The translations under genes and the position numbers were made by a program. The notes under the pieces were generated by a model, which worked only from the letters and a program-made list of their open reading frames with translations, was not told the origin of the DNA and did not search any database. Positions 8,257 through 16,704 of a stretch of DNA of 64,000 bases are shown here, piece by piece. Origin of the DNA: Mycobacterium sp. 1164966.3 (lineage in GTDB: Bacteria; Actinomycetota; Actinomycetes; Mycobacteriales; Mycobacteriaceae). The stretch spans positions 36,088 through 100,087 of the forward strand of contig NZ_LZSG01000056.1 in the NCBI RefSeq assembly GCF_001665395.1, in the 5' to 3' direction. Within the stretch, counting starts at the first letter, position 1. Each line of letters begins with the position of its first letter.

Positions 8257-8327
8257 GACGGCACCGCAGAGATTGTTGCTGGCCGGATTGTCAGATACCG
8301 GCTTCAGTGCGACTCTGCGGTGCCGTC
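8257..8327. repeat. Inverted repeat, 15-bp perfect arms, after erp
   Basis: Arms 8257-8271 (GACGGCACCGCAGAG) and 8313-8327 (its exact reverse complement) enclose 41 bases with a nested GCCGG/CCGGC pair. The element sits 23 bases beyond the erp stop and before the amidase start, so a transcript from erp would fold it into a hairpin. It could be a terminator, an RNA-processing site or a small dispersed repeat. There is no U-tract. Confidence 0.65.
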
Positions 8328-8349
8328 AGGTGACAAGTCCCGTTATCTC

Positions 8350-9441
8350 TTAGCTCGTGGGCAGGGCCTCGACTGGCGCGGACGTCAGGGTGGGCACGGC
8401 CCCCGCCGCGGCGGGAAGGCCGGCAGCGGCTGGTAGGGCGCCGGCAGCGCCCGCCGCACCCGGTAGCGCGGCGCCCGGTAGTGCGCCCGCAGCACCCGGG
8501 AGCGCAGCGCCGGGCAGTCCGGCACCCTGCAAGCCCGCGGGCAACGACGGCGCCGGGATGCCACCGGCCGGCAGGCCGGCACCCGGCGCACCTGCGGCGC
8601 CGCCCTGCATGCCCTGCGTGATCGCCGGCAACACCATGCCCTTGAGCAGGTCGATGGCCTGACTGGCGCCCAGCTGGTTGGCGGCTTGCATCAGGTCGTT
8701 GACCAGCCCGCCGCCACCGCTTGGTGCGGCGGCCGCGGCGGGAGAAGTCCCCGGCAGTCCGCCCAGCGACGACGGGTCGCCCAGGATCGGGTAGGTGCCG
8801 TCGGCCCCCGGGTCCAATCCGGCTCCCGGCGAGGTGATCGGCACCTCACCAGGAGCGGCGATCGGCGAGCCTATCGCCGGATTCGCAGCCCCCGGAGTCG
8901 CCACGCCCGGTGCCACGCCGGCCGGACTGGTCAGCGCGGGGTTCGGTAGTGCGGGGTTCACCCCTGCGGCTGGCGTCGGCGCCGTCGGCGTCAGAGGGCC
9001 GCCAGGCGTGGCGAGCGAACCCGGCGTAGTACCGGTCAGACCCGGACTGGTCAAACCGGGCGTCCCGGTCAGGCCCGGACTGGTCAGGCCAGGCGTACCG
9101 GTCAGACCGGGGCTGGTCAGGCCAGGCGAGCTGGTCAGGCCGGGGGTCAGGGGGCTGGTCAGGGCGGGGCTGGCCAAGCTCGGACTGGCGCCGCCGCCCC
9201 CGGTGATGCTCGGCACGTTCGGCAAGTTGATGCCGAACTGCGACAGCCCCTGCGACAGGGCGCCGATCAGCTCATTGGGCAGGTCGCTGATCTGAGCGGC
9301 CTGCTTGAAGTCGTGGTGCTCGGTCGGCTTGCTGGTCGCGGTCGATTCGTAAACAAGAAAATATGCGCAAGGACTTGCGACTGCCAGGGCGGCGGCCGCG
9401 CTCAAGGCTGTAGAAAGCTTGCGTCGGCGTCGGTTCGGCAC
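8350..9441 (-). CDS. erp: Exported repetitive protein Erp (PirG)
   Basis: 363 residues from GTG 9441, with GAGGAG six bases upstream. The N-terminus PNRRRRKLSTALSAAAALAV and the CAYFLVYES context match Erp of M. tuberculosis (Rv3810). Three regions are visible: a conserved N-terminal part after the signal peptide; a central species-variable array of PGLTSP-type repeats; and a conserved part (DPGADGTYPILGDP, GGGGLVNDLMQAANQLGAS, QAIDLLKGMV) followed by an Ala/Gly/Pro-rich tail. This tail is longer and more repetitive (LPGAALPGAAGA units) than in M. tuberculosis. Erp is a surface and secreted virulence factor needed for multiplication in macrophages. An upstream in-frame start (9510) would add 23 unconserved residues and was not used. 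Confidence 0.92.
   Translation of the reverse strand: MPNRRRRKLSTALSAAAALAVASPCAYFLVYESTATSKPTEHHDFKQAAQISDLPNELIGALSQGLSQFGINLPNVPSITGGGGASPSLASPALTSPLTPGLTSSPGLTSPGLTGTPGLTSPGLTGTPGLTSPGLTGTTPGSLATPGGPLTPTAPTPAAGVNPALPNPALTSPAGVAPGVATPGAANPAIGSPIAAPGEVPITSPGAGLDPGADGTYPILGDPSSLGGLPGTSPAAAAAPSGGGGLVNDLMQAANQLGASQAIDLLKGMVLPAITQGMQGGAAGAPGAGLPAGGIPAPSLPAGLQGAGLPGAALPGAAGALPGAALPGAAGAAGALPAAAGLPAAAGAVPTLTSAPVEALPTS
9031..9165 (-). repeat. PGLTSP-type coding repeat array in erp
   Basis: Tandem in-frame units encode PGLTSP, PGLTG and related hexapeptides within erp, with near-identical 18-base unit boundaries (for example three copies of TPGLTSPGLTG). This is the segment of Erp known to vary in number and sequence between mycobacterial species. 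Third-position differences between units suggest the array is not freshly expanded. Confidence 0.8.
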
Positions 9442-9708
9442 GGAAGTCTCCTCAATCTGGCCCTCAATCGGGACTATGTGTTGTGCGGTCCGTCTCTGCC
9501 CGTCATGCACGGCGTGAACCTCACACGATCGATGGTACGAGTGTGCTTGCTGTGACTAGAGTGGCGATATCGAATCGTGAGGCAATCGCGACCTTGCCTG
9601 TTGCATTGAGATGTGGCGGTCCGACGGCACTTCGCAGCGGCAGAAGTCGGCCTGCCGCGAGTTGTCAAATCGGGTTTTGGCAGCAAGGTCGGATACCCTA
9701 GGCAACCG

Positions 9709-10905
9709 ATGACAGCTCGTTTCGACCTATTCGTCGTCGGTTCCGGATTCTTCGGCTTGACGGTGGCCGAGCGCGCGGCTACTCAACTCGGGAAGCGCGT
9801 GCTCGTCGTCGAGCGCCGCCCGCACATCGGTGGCAACGCGTACTCCGAGGCGGAGCCGCAGACCGGCATCGAGGTCCACAAGTACGGTGCCCACCTGTTC
9901 CACACCTCTAATAAGAGGGTGTGGGACTACGTGCGCCAGTTCACCGAATTCACCAACTACCAGCACCGGGTGTTTGCCATGCACAACGGCCAGGCCTACC
10001 AGTTCCCGATGGGACTGGGCCTGGTCTCGCAGTTCTTCGGCCGGTACTTCACCCCTGACGAGGCACGAGCGCTCATTTCCGAGCAGGCCGCCGAGATCGA
10101 CACCGCCGACGCGCAGAACCTCGAGGAGAAGGCCATCTCTTTGATCGGGCGGCCGCTCTACGAGGCGTTCGTCAAGGGTTACACCGCCAAGCAGTGGCAG
10201 ACCGACCCCAAGGAGCTGCCGGCGGCCAACATCACCCGGTTGCCGGTGCGCTACACCTTCGACAACCGGTACTTCAGCGACACCTACGAGGGCCTGCCGG
10301 CCGACGGCTACACGGCCTGGCTGACCAGGATGGCCGCCGACGACCGCATCGACGTGCGGCTGAACACCGACTGGTTCGACGTCCGCGAACAGCTGCGCGC
10401 CGACAGTCCCGATGCGCCGGTGATCTACACCGGCCCCCTCGATCGGTACTTCGACTACGCCGAAGGCCGACTGGGCTGGCGCACACTGGACTTCGAGGTG
10501 GAGGTGCTACCGATCGGGGATTTCCAGGGCACGCCGGTGATGAACTACAACGACCTCGACGTGCCCTACACCCGCATCCACGAGTTCCGGCACTTCCACG
10601 CCGAACGCGACTACCCGACCGACAAGACGGTGATCATGCGGGAGTACTCCCGGTTCGCCGATGACGACGACGAGCCCTACTATCCGATCAATACCGAGGC
10701 CGATCGCGCCCTGTTGGCCGCCTACCGGGCGAGGGCTAAGTCCGAGACCGCGTCATCGAAGGTACTGTTCGGCGGACGGCTGGGCACCTATCAATATCTG
10801 GACATGCACATGGCCATTGCCAGCGCTCTGAATATGTACGACAACGTCCTCGCGCCGCACCTGCGCGACGGCGCCCCCCTGGTCGGTGAGGGTGGGCGCG
10901 AATGA
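9709..10905 (+). CDS. glf: UDP-galactopyranose mutase
   Basis: 398 residues. It interconverts UDP-galactopyranose and UDP-galactofuranose, the galactan donor, using reduced FAD. The FAD-binding GxGxxG reads VVGSGFFGLTVAE at the N-terminus, followed by VVERRPHIGGNAYSE and HKYGAHLFHTSNKRVW. Substrate-binding segments YTAKQWQTDP, RLPVRYTFDNRYF and FGGRLGTYQYLDM are all present. ATG 9709 starts at the conserved MTARFDLFVVG; earlier in-frame codons carry no conserved sequence. It heads a same-strand series with glfT2, the PAP2 gene, ubiA and aftB. Cytoplasmic and essential in mycobacteria. Confidence 0.97.
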   Translation: MTARFDLFVVGSGFFGLTVAERAATQLGKRVLVVERRPHIGGNAYSEAEPQTGIEVHKYGAHLFHTSNKRVWDYVRQFTEFTNYQHRVFAMHNGQAYQFPMGLGLVSQFFGRYFTPDEARALISEQAAEIDTADAQNLEEKAISLIGRPLYEAFVKGYTAKQWQTDPKELPAANITRLPVRYTFDNRYFSDTYEGLPADGYTAWLTRMAADDRIDVRLNTDWFDVREQLRADSPDAPVIYTGPLDRYFDYAEGRLGWRTLDFEVEVLPIGDFQGTPVMNYNDLDVPYTRIHEFRHFHAERDYPTDKTVIMREYSRFADDDDEPYYPINTEADRALLAAYRARAKSETASSKVLFGGRLGTYQYLDMHMAIASALNMYDNVLAPHLRDGAPLVGEGGRE

Positions 10906-10926
10906 GCCGCGCCGGCGACGATGTAG

Positions 10927-10940
10927 TGGGGGCGCCCCCA
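10927..10940. repeat. 14-bp GC palindrome in the glf-glfT2 gap
   Basis: The 82-base gap between glf and glfT2 holds a perfect palindrome (TGGGGGC then GCCCCCA), followed by CCGCGCAGCTGCGAGGGGG. From memory, similar G/C-run modules recur in front of mycobacterial genes; that was not checked. It ends just before the AAGGAG ribosome-binding site of glfT2 (10974-10979). Confidence 0.5.
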
Positions 10941-10987
10941 GCCGCGCAGCTGCGAGGGGGACGCAGCGATGAGAAGGAGCGGCGCCA

Positions 10988-12895
10988 ATGACTGCGGTGA
11001 GCCTGCTGTCCCGGATCATCCTGCCGAGACCCGGTGAACCCCTCGACGTGCGCAAGCTGTACCTGGAGGAGTCGGCCACCAACTCCCGGCGCGCGCACGC
11101 GACCAGCCGCACCTCGCTGGAGATCGGCAAAGAGTCCGAGGTCTCGTTCGCCACATACTTCAACGCGTTCCCGGCCAGCTACTGGCGACGCTGGACGATC
11201 TGCAAGTCGGTGGTGTTGCGCGTCGAACTGACCGGAACCGGCCGCGTCGATGTGTACCGGACCAAGGCGACCGGGGTGCGGATCTCTGTGGAGGGCCGCC
11301 AGTTCGTGGGCACCGACGATCAGCCGGCCATCGTCGAGATAGAGGTGCCGCTCAAGTCGTTCGAGGACGGCGGCTGGATCTGGTTCGACATCACTACCGA
11401 CACCGCGGTCAATTTGGTGAGTGGAGGGTGGTACGCGACGGAACCTGCTCCTGGCACGGCCAACATTGCCGTCGGTATTCCGACCTTCAACCGCCCCGCC
11501 GACTGTGTCAATGCGCTAGCTGACCTCACCGCGGATCCATTGGTGGACAAGGTAATTGGTGCGGTGATCGTGCCGGATCAGGGCGTCCGCAAGGTGCGCG
11601 ATCACCCCGATTTTCCGGCAGCGGCCGCGGGGTTGGGTGATCGGCTCTCCATGCACGACCAGCCCAATCTCGGCGGTTCCGGCGGCTACAGCCGGGTGAT
11701 GTATGAGGCGTTGAAAAACACTGACTGCCAACAGATTCTGTTCATGGACGATGATATCCGCATCGAGCCAGACACGATCCTGCGCGTCCTGGCGATGAAC
11801 CGCTTCGCCAAGACGCCGATGCTGATCGGCGGTCAGATGCTCAACCTGCAGGAGCCGTCACACCTGCACATCATGGGCGAGGTCGTCAACCAGTCGAACT
11901 TCATGTGGACCGCCGCCCCGCACGCCGAGTACGACCACAACTTCGCCGAACACCCGTTGAACGACAAGACCGAGCGCAGCGCGCTGCTACACCGGCGCAT
12001 CGATGTCGACTTCAACGGCTGGTGGACGTGCATGATCCCGCGGCAGGTCGCCGAGGAGCTGGGACAGCCGCTACCGCTGTTCATCAAATGGGACGACGCC
12101 GAATACGGCCTGCGCGCTGGCGAGAACGGTTACCCGACGGTCACCCTGCCCGGTGCCGCGATCTGGCACATGGCCTGGAGCGACAAGGATGACGCCATCG
12201 ACTGGCAGGCCTATTTCCACCTGCGCAATCGGCTGGTGGTGGCGGCCATGCATTGGGACGGTGACATCGGCGGCCTGATCCGCAGCCACCTCAAGGCGAC
12301 CCTGAAACATCTTGCCTGCCTGGAATATTCGACCGTGGCCATCCAGAACAAAGCCATCGACGACTTCCTCGCCGGCCCCGAGCACATCTTTTCGATCCTG
12401 GAATCGGCGCTGCCGGAAGTGCATCGCATCCGCAAGGAATTTCCGGACGCCGTCGTGCTGCCGGCCGCCAGCGAGCTGCCCGCGCCGTTGCACAAGACCA
12501 AGGCGATGAAGCCGCCGGTGAATCCACTGGTGATCGGCTACCGGCTGGCCCGCGGAACGCTGCACAACATCAAGGCCGCCGACCCGGCCCACCATCGGCG
12601 CCCGGAGTACAACGTGCCGACTCAGGACGCCCGCTGGTTCCGGCTGTGCACCGTCGACGGTGTCACCGTCACGACGGCCGACGGCTGCGGCGTGGTGTAC
12701 CGGCAACGCGATCGGTCCAAGATGTTCTCGCTGCTGTTCGCGTCGCTGCGCCGTCAGCGCCGGCTGGCGCGGCGGTTCGACGAGATGCGCCGCGTGTACC
12801 GGGACGCATTGCCCGTGCTATCCAGCAAACAGAAGTGGGAGACGGCTCTCTTGCCGGCAGGCTCGGCAGCAAATCACGAGCCGAGAAATGCCTGA
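10988..12895 (+). CDS. glfT2: Galactofuranosyltransferase GlfT2
   Basis: 635 residues (M. tuberculosis 637). A processive GT-A enzyme that builds the galactan by alternating beta-1,5 and beta-1,6 galactofuranose additions at the inner membrane face. The order is an N-terminal beta-barrel, the GT2 core with AVGIPTFNRP and the metal-binding FMDDDI (Asp254-256), the catalytic-region WDDAEYGLRA and HMAWSDKDD, then a helical tetramerising C-terminus. Start ATG 10988 with AAGGAG eight bases upstream. Compared with my recollection of the M. tuberculosis protein, the loop after MHWDG is about two residues shorter. Its last 8 bases overlap the PAP2 gene. Confidence 0.97.
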   Translation: MTAVSLLSRIILPRPGEPLDVRKLYLEESATNSRRAHATSRTSLEIGKESEVSFATYFNAFPASYWRRWTICKSVVLRVELTGTGRVDVYRTKATGVRISVEGRQFVGTDDQPAIVEIEVPLKSFEDGGWIWFDITTDTAVNLVSGGWYATEPAPGTANIAVGIPTFNRPADCVNALADLTADPLVDKVIGAVIVPDQGVRKVRDHPDFPAAAAGLGDRLSMHDQPNLGGSGGYSRVMYEALKNTDCQQILFMDDDIRIEPDTILRVLAMNRFAKTPMLIGGQMLNLQEPSHLHIMGEVVNQSNFMWTAAPHAEYDHNFAEHPLNDKTERSALLHRRIDVDFNGWWTCMIPRQVAEELGQPLPLFIKWDDAEYGLRAGENGYPTVTLPGAAIWHMAWSDKDDAIDWQAYFHLRNRLVVAAMHWDGDIGGLIRSHLKATLKHLACLEYSTVAIQNKAIDDFLAGPEHIFSILESALPEVHRIRKEFPDAVVLPAASELPAPLHKTKAMKPPVNPLVIGYRLARGTLHNIKAADPAHHRRPEYNVPTQDARWFRLCTVDGVTVTTADGCGVVYRQRDRSKMFSLLFASLRRQRRLARRFDEMRRVYRDALPVLSSKQKWETALLPAGSAANHEPRNA

Positions 12896-13409
12896 ACCGG
12901 GGCCGCCGAGCGGCGAAGTGGCCGCGATGGTGGCCATTCAGTCGGCGCTGGGCGACCGGCCCGGCGTGCTGACCGCCGCCCGTGGGCTGTCGCATTTCGG
13001 CGAGCACAGCATCGGCTGGGTAGCCATCTCGCTGCTGGGGGCGGCGCTGATACCGAGGCACCGCCGGGAGTGGCTGGTGGCCGGGGCCGGGGCGTTCGTC
13101 GCGCATGCCGCGGCGGTGCTGATCAAGCGGGTGGTGCGGCGCAAACGGCCGAACCATCCGGCCGTCGCGGTGAACGTCGGCACACCCAGTCAGCTGAGCT
13201 TTCCGTCGGCGCACGCGACCTCCACCACGGCCGCGGCAATCCTTTTGGGCCGCGCCACCGGACTGCCCCTGCCGATTGTGCTGGTGCCTCCGATGGCTCT
13301 CTCGCGGGTGTTGGCCGGGGTGCACTATCCCAGCGACGTCGCCGCCGGGATCGCCTTGGGCGCCGCGGTGGCGGGCACCGCCGTCCGGCTCGACAGGGGC
13401 AGGGCATGA
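12888..13409 (+). CDS. PAP2-superfamily membrane phosphatase (Rv3807c-type)
   Basis: 173 residues, multi-pass. The three phosphatase signatures are present: KRVVRRKRP (KX6RP), SFPSAHATS (PSGH-type) and SRVLAGVHYPSDVAAG (SRX5HX3D). In M. tuberculosis the counterpart is proposed to remove the 5-phosphate from decaprenyl-phosphoryl-5-phosphoribose, the step after UbiA, and the gene order here fits. It starts at ATG 12888 inside the end of glfT2 (8-base overlap) and its stop overlaps the ubiA start (ATGA), so translation of the three genes is probably coupled. Confidence 0.92.
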   Translation: MPEPGPPSGEVAAMVAIQSALGDRPGVLTAARGLSHFGEHSIGWVAISLLGAALIPRHRREWLVAGAGAFVAHAAAVLIKRVVRRKRPNHPAVAVNVGTPSQLSFPSAHATSTTAAAILLGRATGLPLPIVLVPPMALSRVLAGVHYPSDVAAGIALGAAVAGTAVRLDRGRA

Positions 13410-14323
13410 GTGACACGAATGAACACGTGGTGACCAGACCTCCGGGGAACCTGGTCACCGGCGTGATCAAAGCGATCCGCCCGCGGCAATGGGTGAAGAA
13501 CGTGCTGGTGCTGGCCGCGCCGGTGGCTGCGGCCGGCCGCGGTCACCGCTACGACTACGGCCAGCTGGGAATCCAGGTGGCCGTCGCCTTCGTAGTGTTC
13601 AGCCTGGCGGCGTCGTCCATCTACCTGATCAACGACGTCCGCGACGTCGAGGCCGACCGCGAACACCCCACCAAGCGGTATCGCCCGATCGCCGCCGGCG
13701 TGGTGCCCGAGTGGCTGGCCTACGCGCTCGCCGTGGGGCTCGCTGTGGCGTCACTCGGCCTGGCCTGGTGGTTGAGGCCGAGTCTGGCGGTGGTGATGGC
13801 GGTCTACATCGCCATGCAGCTGGCCTACTGTTTCGGCCTCAAACACCAAGCGGTGCTTGACATCTGCATCTTGTCGTCGGCCTATCTGCTGCGGGCCATC
13901 GCCGGCGGTGCAGCGACGGACATCTCGCTGTCCCAGTGGTTCCTGCTCTCCGCTGCGTTCGCGTCCTTGTTCATGGGTGCCGGCAAGCGCTACGCCGAGC
14001 TGCAACTCGCCGAACGTACCGGGGCCGCCATCCGCAAATCCCTGGAAAGCTATACGGGCACTTATCTGCGATTCGTGTGGACGTTGTCGGCCACCGCCGT
14101 GGTGATGTGCTACGGGTTGTGGGCCTTTGAACGTGACCACGGCTCGGGCTCCTGGTTCGCGGTGACGATGGTGCCGTTCACCATCGCGATCCTGCGATAC
14201 GCGGTGGACGTCGACGGCGGCCTGGCCGGGGAGCCCGAGGACATTGCGCTGCGCGACCGGGTCCTGCAGTTCCTGTTCTTGGCGTGGATCGCAACGGTTG
14301 GAGCCGCCGTTGCCTTCGGCTAG
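13406..14323 (+). CDS. ubiA: Decaprenyl-phosphate phosphoribosyltransferase UbiA
   Basis: 305 residues with about nine membrane spans. It transfers 5-phosphoribose from PRPP to decaprenyl phosphate, the first committed step towards decaprenyl-phosphoryl arabinose. The first Asp-rich motif NDVRDVEADREHPTKRYRP is clear, and a second polar loop follows later (AGKRYAELQLAERTG). ATG 13406 overlaps the preceding stop and gives the conserved cytosolic leader ending in IRPRQWVKN. Changes in this gene are associated with high-level ethambutol resistance in M. tuberculosis; no obviously broken motif is seen here. Confidence 0.95.
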   Translation: MSDTNEHVVTRPPGNLVTGVIKAIRPRQWVKNVLVLAAPVAAAGRGHRYDYGQLGIQVAVAFVVFSLAASSIYLINDVRDVEADREHPTKRYRPIAAGVVPEWLAYALAVGLAVASLGLAWWLRPSLAVVMAVYIAMQLAYCFGLKHQAVLDICILSSAYLLRAIAGGAATDISLSQWFLLSAAFASLFMGAGKRYAELQLAERTGAAIRKSLESYTGTYLRFVWTLSATAVVMCYGLWAFERDHGSGSWFAVTMVPFTIAILRYAVDVDGGLAGEPEDIALRDRVLQFLFLAWIATVGAAVAFG

Positions 14324-14456
14324 CCCGATATCCGCCCGCCTGAAGGCCGTAACCGGGCCGCTGCGCCTCGATGGCCTGAAGAACCTGAACCCGGCCGTCC
14401 TGCGCCGCCGGCCGGTGGTCCGACGGCCCGTCCGGCCGGTGTTCCGCTACCACCGG

Positions 14457-16337
14457 GTGGTCCGAATCAGCCTGTGGAGCAGCGTGGCGGTGGTCGTCGT
14501 CTTGTTCGGCTGGGGGGCGTGGCAACGCCGCTGGATCGCCGACGACGGGCTGATCGTGCTGCGCACCGTGCGAAACCTGTTGGCCGGCAACGGTCCGGTG
14601 TTCAACAAGGGCGAGCGGGTAGAGGCCAACACCTCCACGCTGTGGACCTATCTGATGTACGTGGGCAGTTGGGTCGGCGGGCCGATGCGCATGGAATACG
14701 TGGCGCTGGCGCTGGCGCTGATGCTCTCTTTGCTGGGAGTTGCCCTGCTGATGCTGGGTGCGGGCCGCTTGTATGCGCCCAGCCTGCGGGGCCGCAGGGC
14801 GATCATGCTGCCCGCCGGTGCCTTGGTCTACATCGCGCTGCCACCCGCGCGTGACTTCGCCACCTCCGGTCTGGAAAGCGGCCTGGTGCTGGCCTATCTG
14901 GGTTTGCTGTGGTGGATGATGGTTTGTTGGTCGCAACCGCTGCGCAACCGCACGGGCAACCCGTGGTTCCTAGCCGCGCTGGCCTTTGTCGCGGGGCTGA
15001 GCGTGCTGGTGCGGCCCGAGCTGGCCCTGATGGGCGGCCTGGCGCTGATCATGATGCTGATCGCGGCGCGTACCTGGCAGCGCCGGGTGCTGATCGTGGT
15101 GGCGGGCGGTTTTCTGCCGGTCGTTTACCAGATCTTCCGGATGGGCTACTACGGCCTGCTGGTGCCCGGAACCGCTCTGGCCAAGGACGCTGCCGGCGAC
15201 AAGTGGTCGCAGGGCATGACGTATCTGTCGAATTTCAATGCGCCATATGCGCTTTGGGCGCCCGTTGTGCTGCTGGTGCCGCTCGGGCTGCTGTTGATGG
15301 TGGCCCGACGGCGGCCGTCGTTCCTGCGGCCGCTGGAGGCGCCGAACTACGGCAGGCTGGCCCGGGCCGTGCAGAGCCCGCCGGCCGCGGTGGCCTTCGT
15401 CCTCGTCAGCGGACTCCTTCAGGCGCTCTACTGGATCCGGCAGGGCGGCGACTTCATGCACGCCAGGGTTTTGCTGGCGCCGCTATTTTGTTTGCTGGCA
15501 CCGGTGGCGGTCATTCCGGTGACGCTTCCCGACCAGAAAGATTTCACCAGCGAGACAGGTAACTGGCTGGCCGCCGCCGCGGCCGGGGTCTTGTGGCTCG
15601 GTGTCGCGGGCTGGTCGTTGTGGGCGGCCAACTCGCCCGGAATGGGTGACGACGCCACCCGCGTCACCTATTCCGGGATCGTCGACGAACGCCGCTTCTA
15701 TGCCCAGGCGACCGGGCACGCGCATCCGCTCACCGCCGCCGACTATCTCGACTACCCGAGGATGGCTGCCGTCCTGACCGCGATCAACAACACTCCCGAG
15801 GGGGCGTTGCTGCTGCCGTCGGGCAACTACACCCAGTGGGATCTGGTGCCGGTGATCCCGCCGGGCAGCGCGACGGGGATTCCCTCGGCCCAAAAGCCGC
15901 AGCACGCAGTGTTTTTCACCAACCTCGGCATGTTGGGCATGAACGTGGGGCTCGACGTCCGGGTGATCGACCAGATCGGGCTGGCGAATCCGCTTGCGCA
16001 GCACACCGATCGGCTCAAGCATGGCCGGATCGGCCACGACAAGAACCTTTTCCCGGACTGGGTGGTGGCCGACGGTCCGTGGGTGAAGGTGTATCCGGGG
16101 ATTCCTGGCTACCTCGATCAGCAATGGGTCGCCGAAGCCGTCGCGGCGTTGCAATGCCCCGAGACCAAGGCGGTGCTGAACTCGGTGCGTGGGCCGATGA
16201 CCCTGCACCGGTTCGTGTCGAATTTCGTTAACTCCTATGAATTCACCATGTATCGCATCGACCGTGTTCCGCTCTACGAACTCGTCAGGTGCGGGCTCGA
16301 AGTGCCCGACACGGGGCCGCCGCGGCCGCACGATTGA
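14457..16337 (+). CDS. aftB: Terminal beta-1,2-arabinofuranosyltransferase AftB
   Basis: 626 residues (M. tuberculosis 627). A GT-C membrane enzyme that adds the terminal beta-1,2 arabinose to arabinan from decaprenyl-phosphoryl arabinose. The catalytic acidic pair lies in RRWIADDGLIVL (Asp29 and Asp30) in the first periplasmic loop. Numerous hydrophobic spans fill residues about 1-400, and a soluble C-terminal domain follows. I chose GTG 14457 because VRISLWSSV aligns with the M. tuberculosis N-terminus. The frame is open upstream through a basic, plausibly cytosolic stretch (RRRPVVRRPVRPVFRYHR), so a longer form is possible; the ubiA gap would then shrink from 133 bases. Confidence 0.94.
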   Translation: MVRISLWSSVAVVVVLFGWGAWQRRWIADDGLIVLRTVRNLLAGNGPVFNKGERVEANTSTLWTYLMYVGSWVGGPMRMEYVALALALMLSLLGVALLMLGAGRLYAPSLRGRRAIMLPAGALVYIALPPARDFATSGLESGLVLAYLGLLWWMMVCWSQPLRNRTGNPWFLAALAFVAGLSVLVRPELALMGGLALIMMLIAARTWQRRVLIVVAGGFLPVVYQIFRMGYYGLLVPGTALAKDAAGDKWSQGMTYLSNFNAPYALWAPVVLLVPLGLLLMVARRRPSFLRPLEAPNYGRLARAVQSPPAAVAFVLVSGLLQALYWIRQGGDFMHARVLLAPLFCLLAPVAVIPVTLPDQKDFTSETGNWLAAAAAGVLWLGVAGWSLWAANSPGMGDDATRVTYSGIVDERRFYAQATGHAHPLTAADYLDYPRMAAVLTAINNTPEGALLLPSGNYTQWDLVPVIPPGSATGIPSAQKPQHAVFFTNLGMLGMNVGLDVRVIDQIGLANPLAQHTDRLKHGRIGHDKNLFPDWVVADGPWVKVYPGIPGYLDQQWVAEAVAALQCPETKAVLNSVRGPMTLHRFVSNFVNSYEFTMYRIDRVPLYELVRCGLEVPDTGPPRPHD

Positions 16338-16704
16338 CGGCGTGGCGTGCGGCGTGGCGGGCTTCGCCGGCAAAATTTTTTGGATGTTTTCCGACCCGCC
16401 GGGTGCGGCCCTGGATCCCGCGCGCGAGCAGAGATTGACAGCAAAATCACATCTGGGCGCTTACCAGGAGGCGGCAACGGCCGGGCACATGCGGAAATGC
16501 CGGTTCCGACCGCCCATTTTCGAGCCGGAAACGCCTGTGCACGAACGCTGGATGAGGGTTTGCGCGCCTCGCTCGATGCGAGCCGGCGCCCGAAGTTGTG
16601 ATTGACTACACGGGCACTGCGGCGTCCGACGCTTGCAGTCCGACCTAGTTCAGGATGCGCCCAAACCCCCTTTGGATGCTCTTACGAGGATGAGGAAGCA
16701 ACGA
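16338..16704 (+). promoter_or_regulatory. aftB-fbpA intergenic region, presumed fbpA promoter
   Basis: 367 bases without a convincing gene. It opens with a short A/T run (AAAATTTTTTGG, near 16371-16382), unusual in this GC-rich setting, and contains TTGACT near 16603 as a possible -35 box, but no -10 box at proper spacing is evident. A weak GAGG lies before fbpA ATG 16705. No repeats of note were seen. Confidence 0.35.

Noticed and set aside
9031..9165. Erp repeat array as a CRISPR
   Set aside because: Units are short, directly adjacent without spacers and in frame with a known repetitive surface protein.
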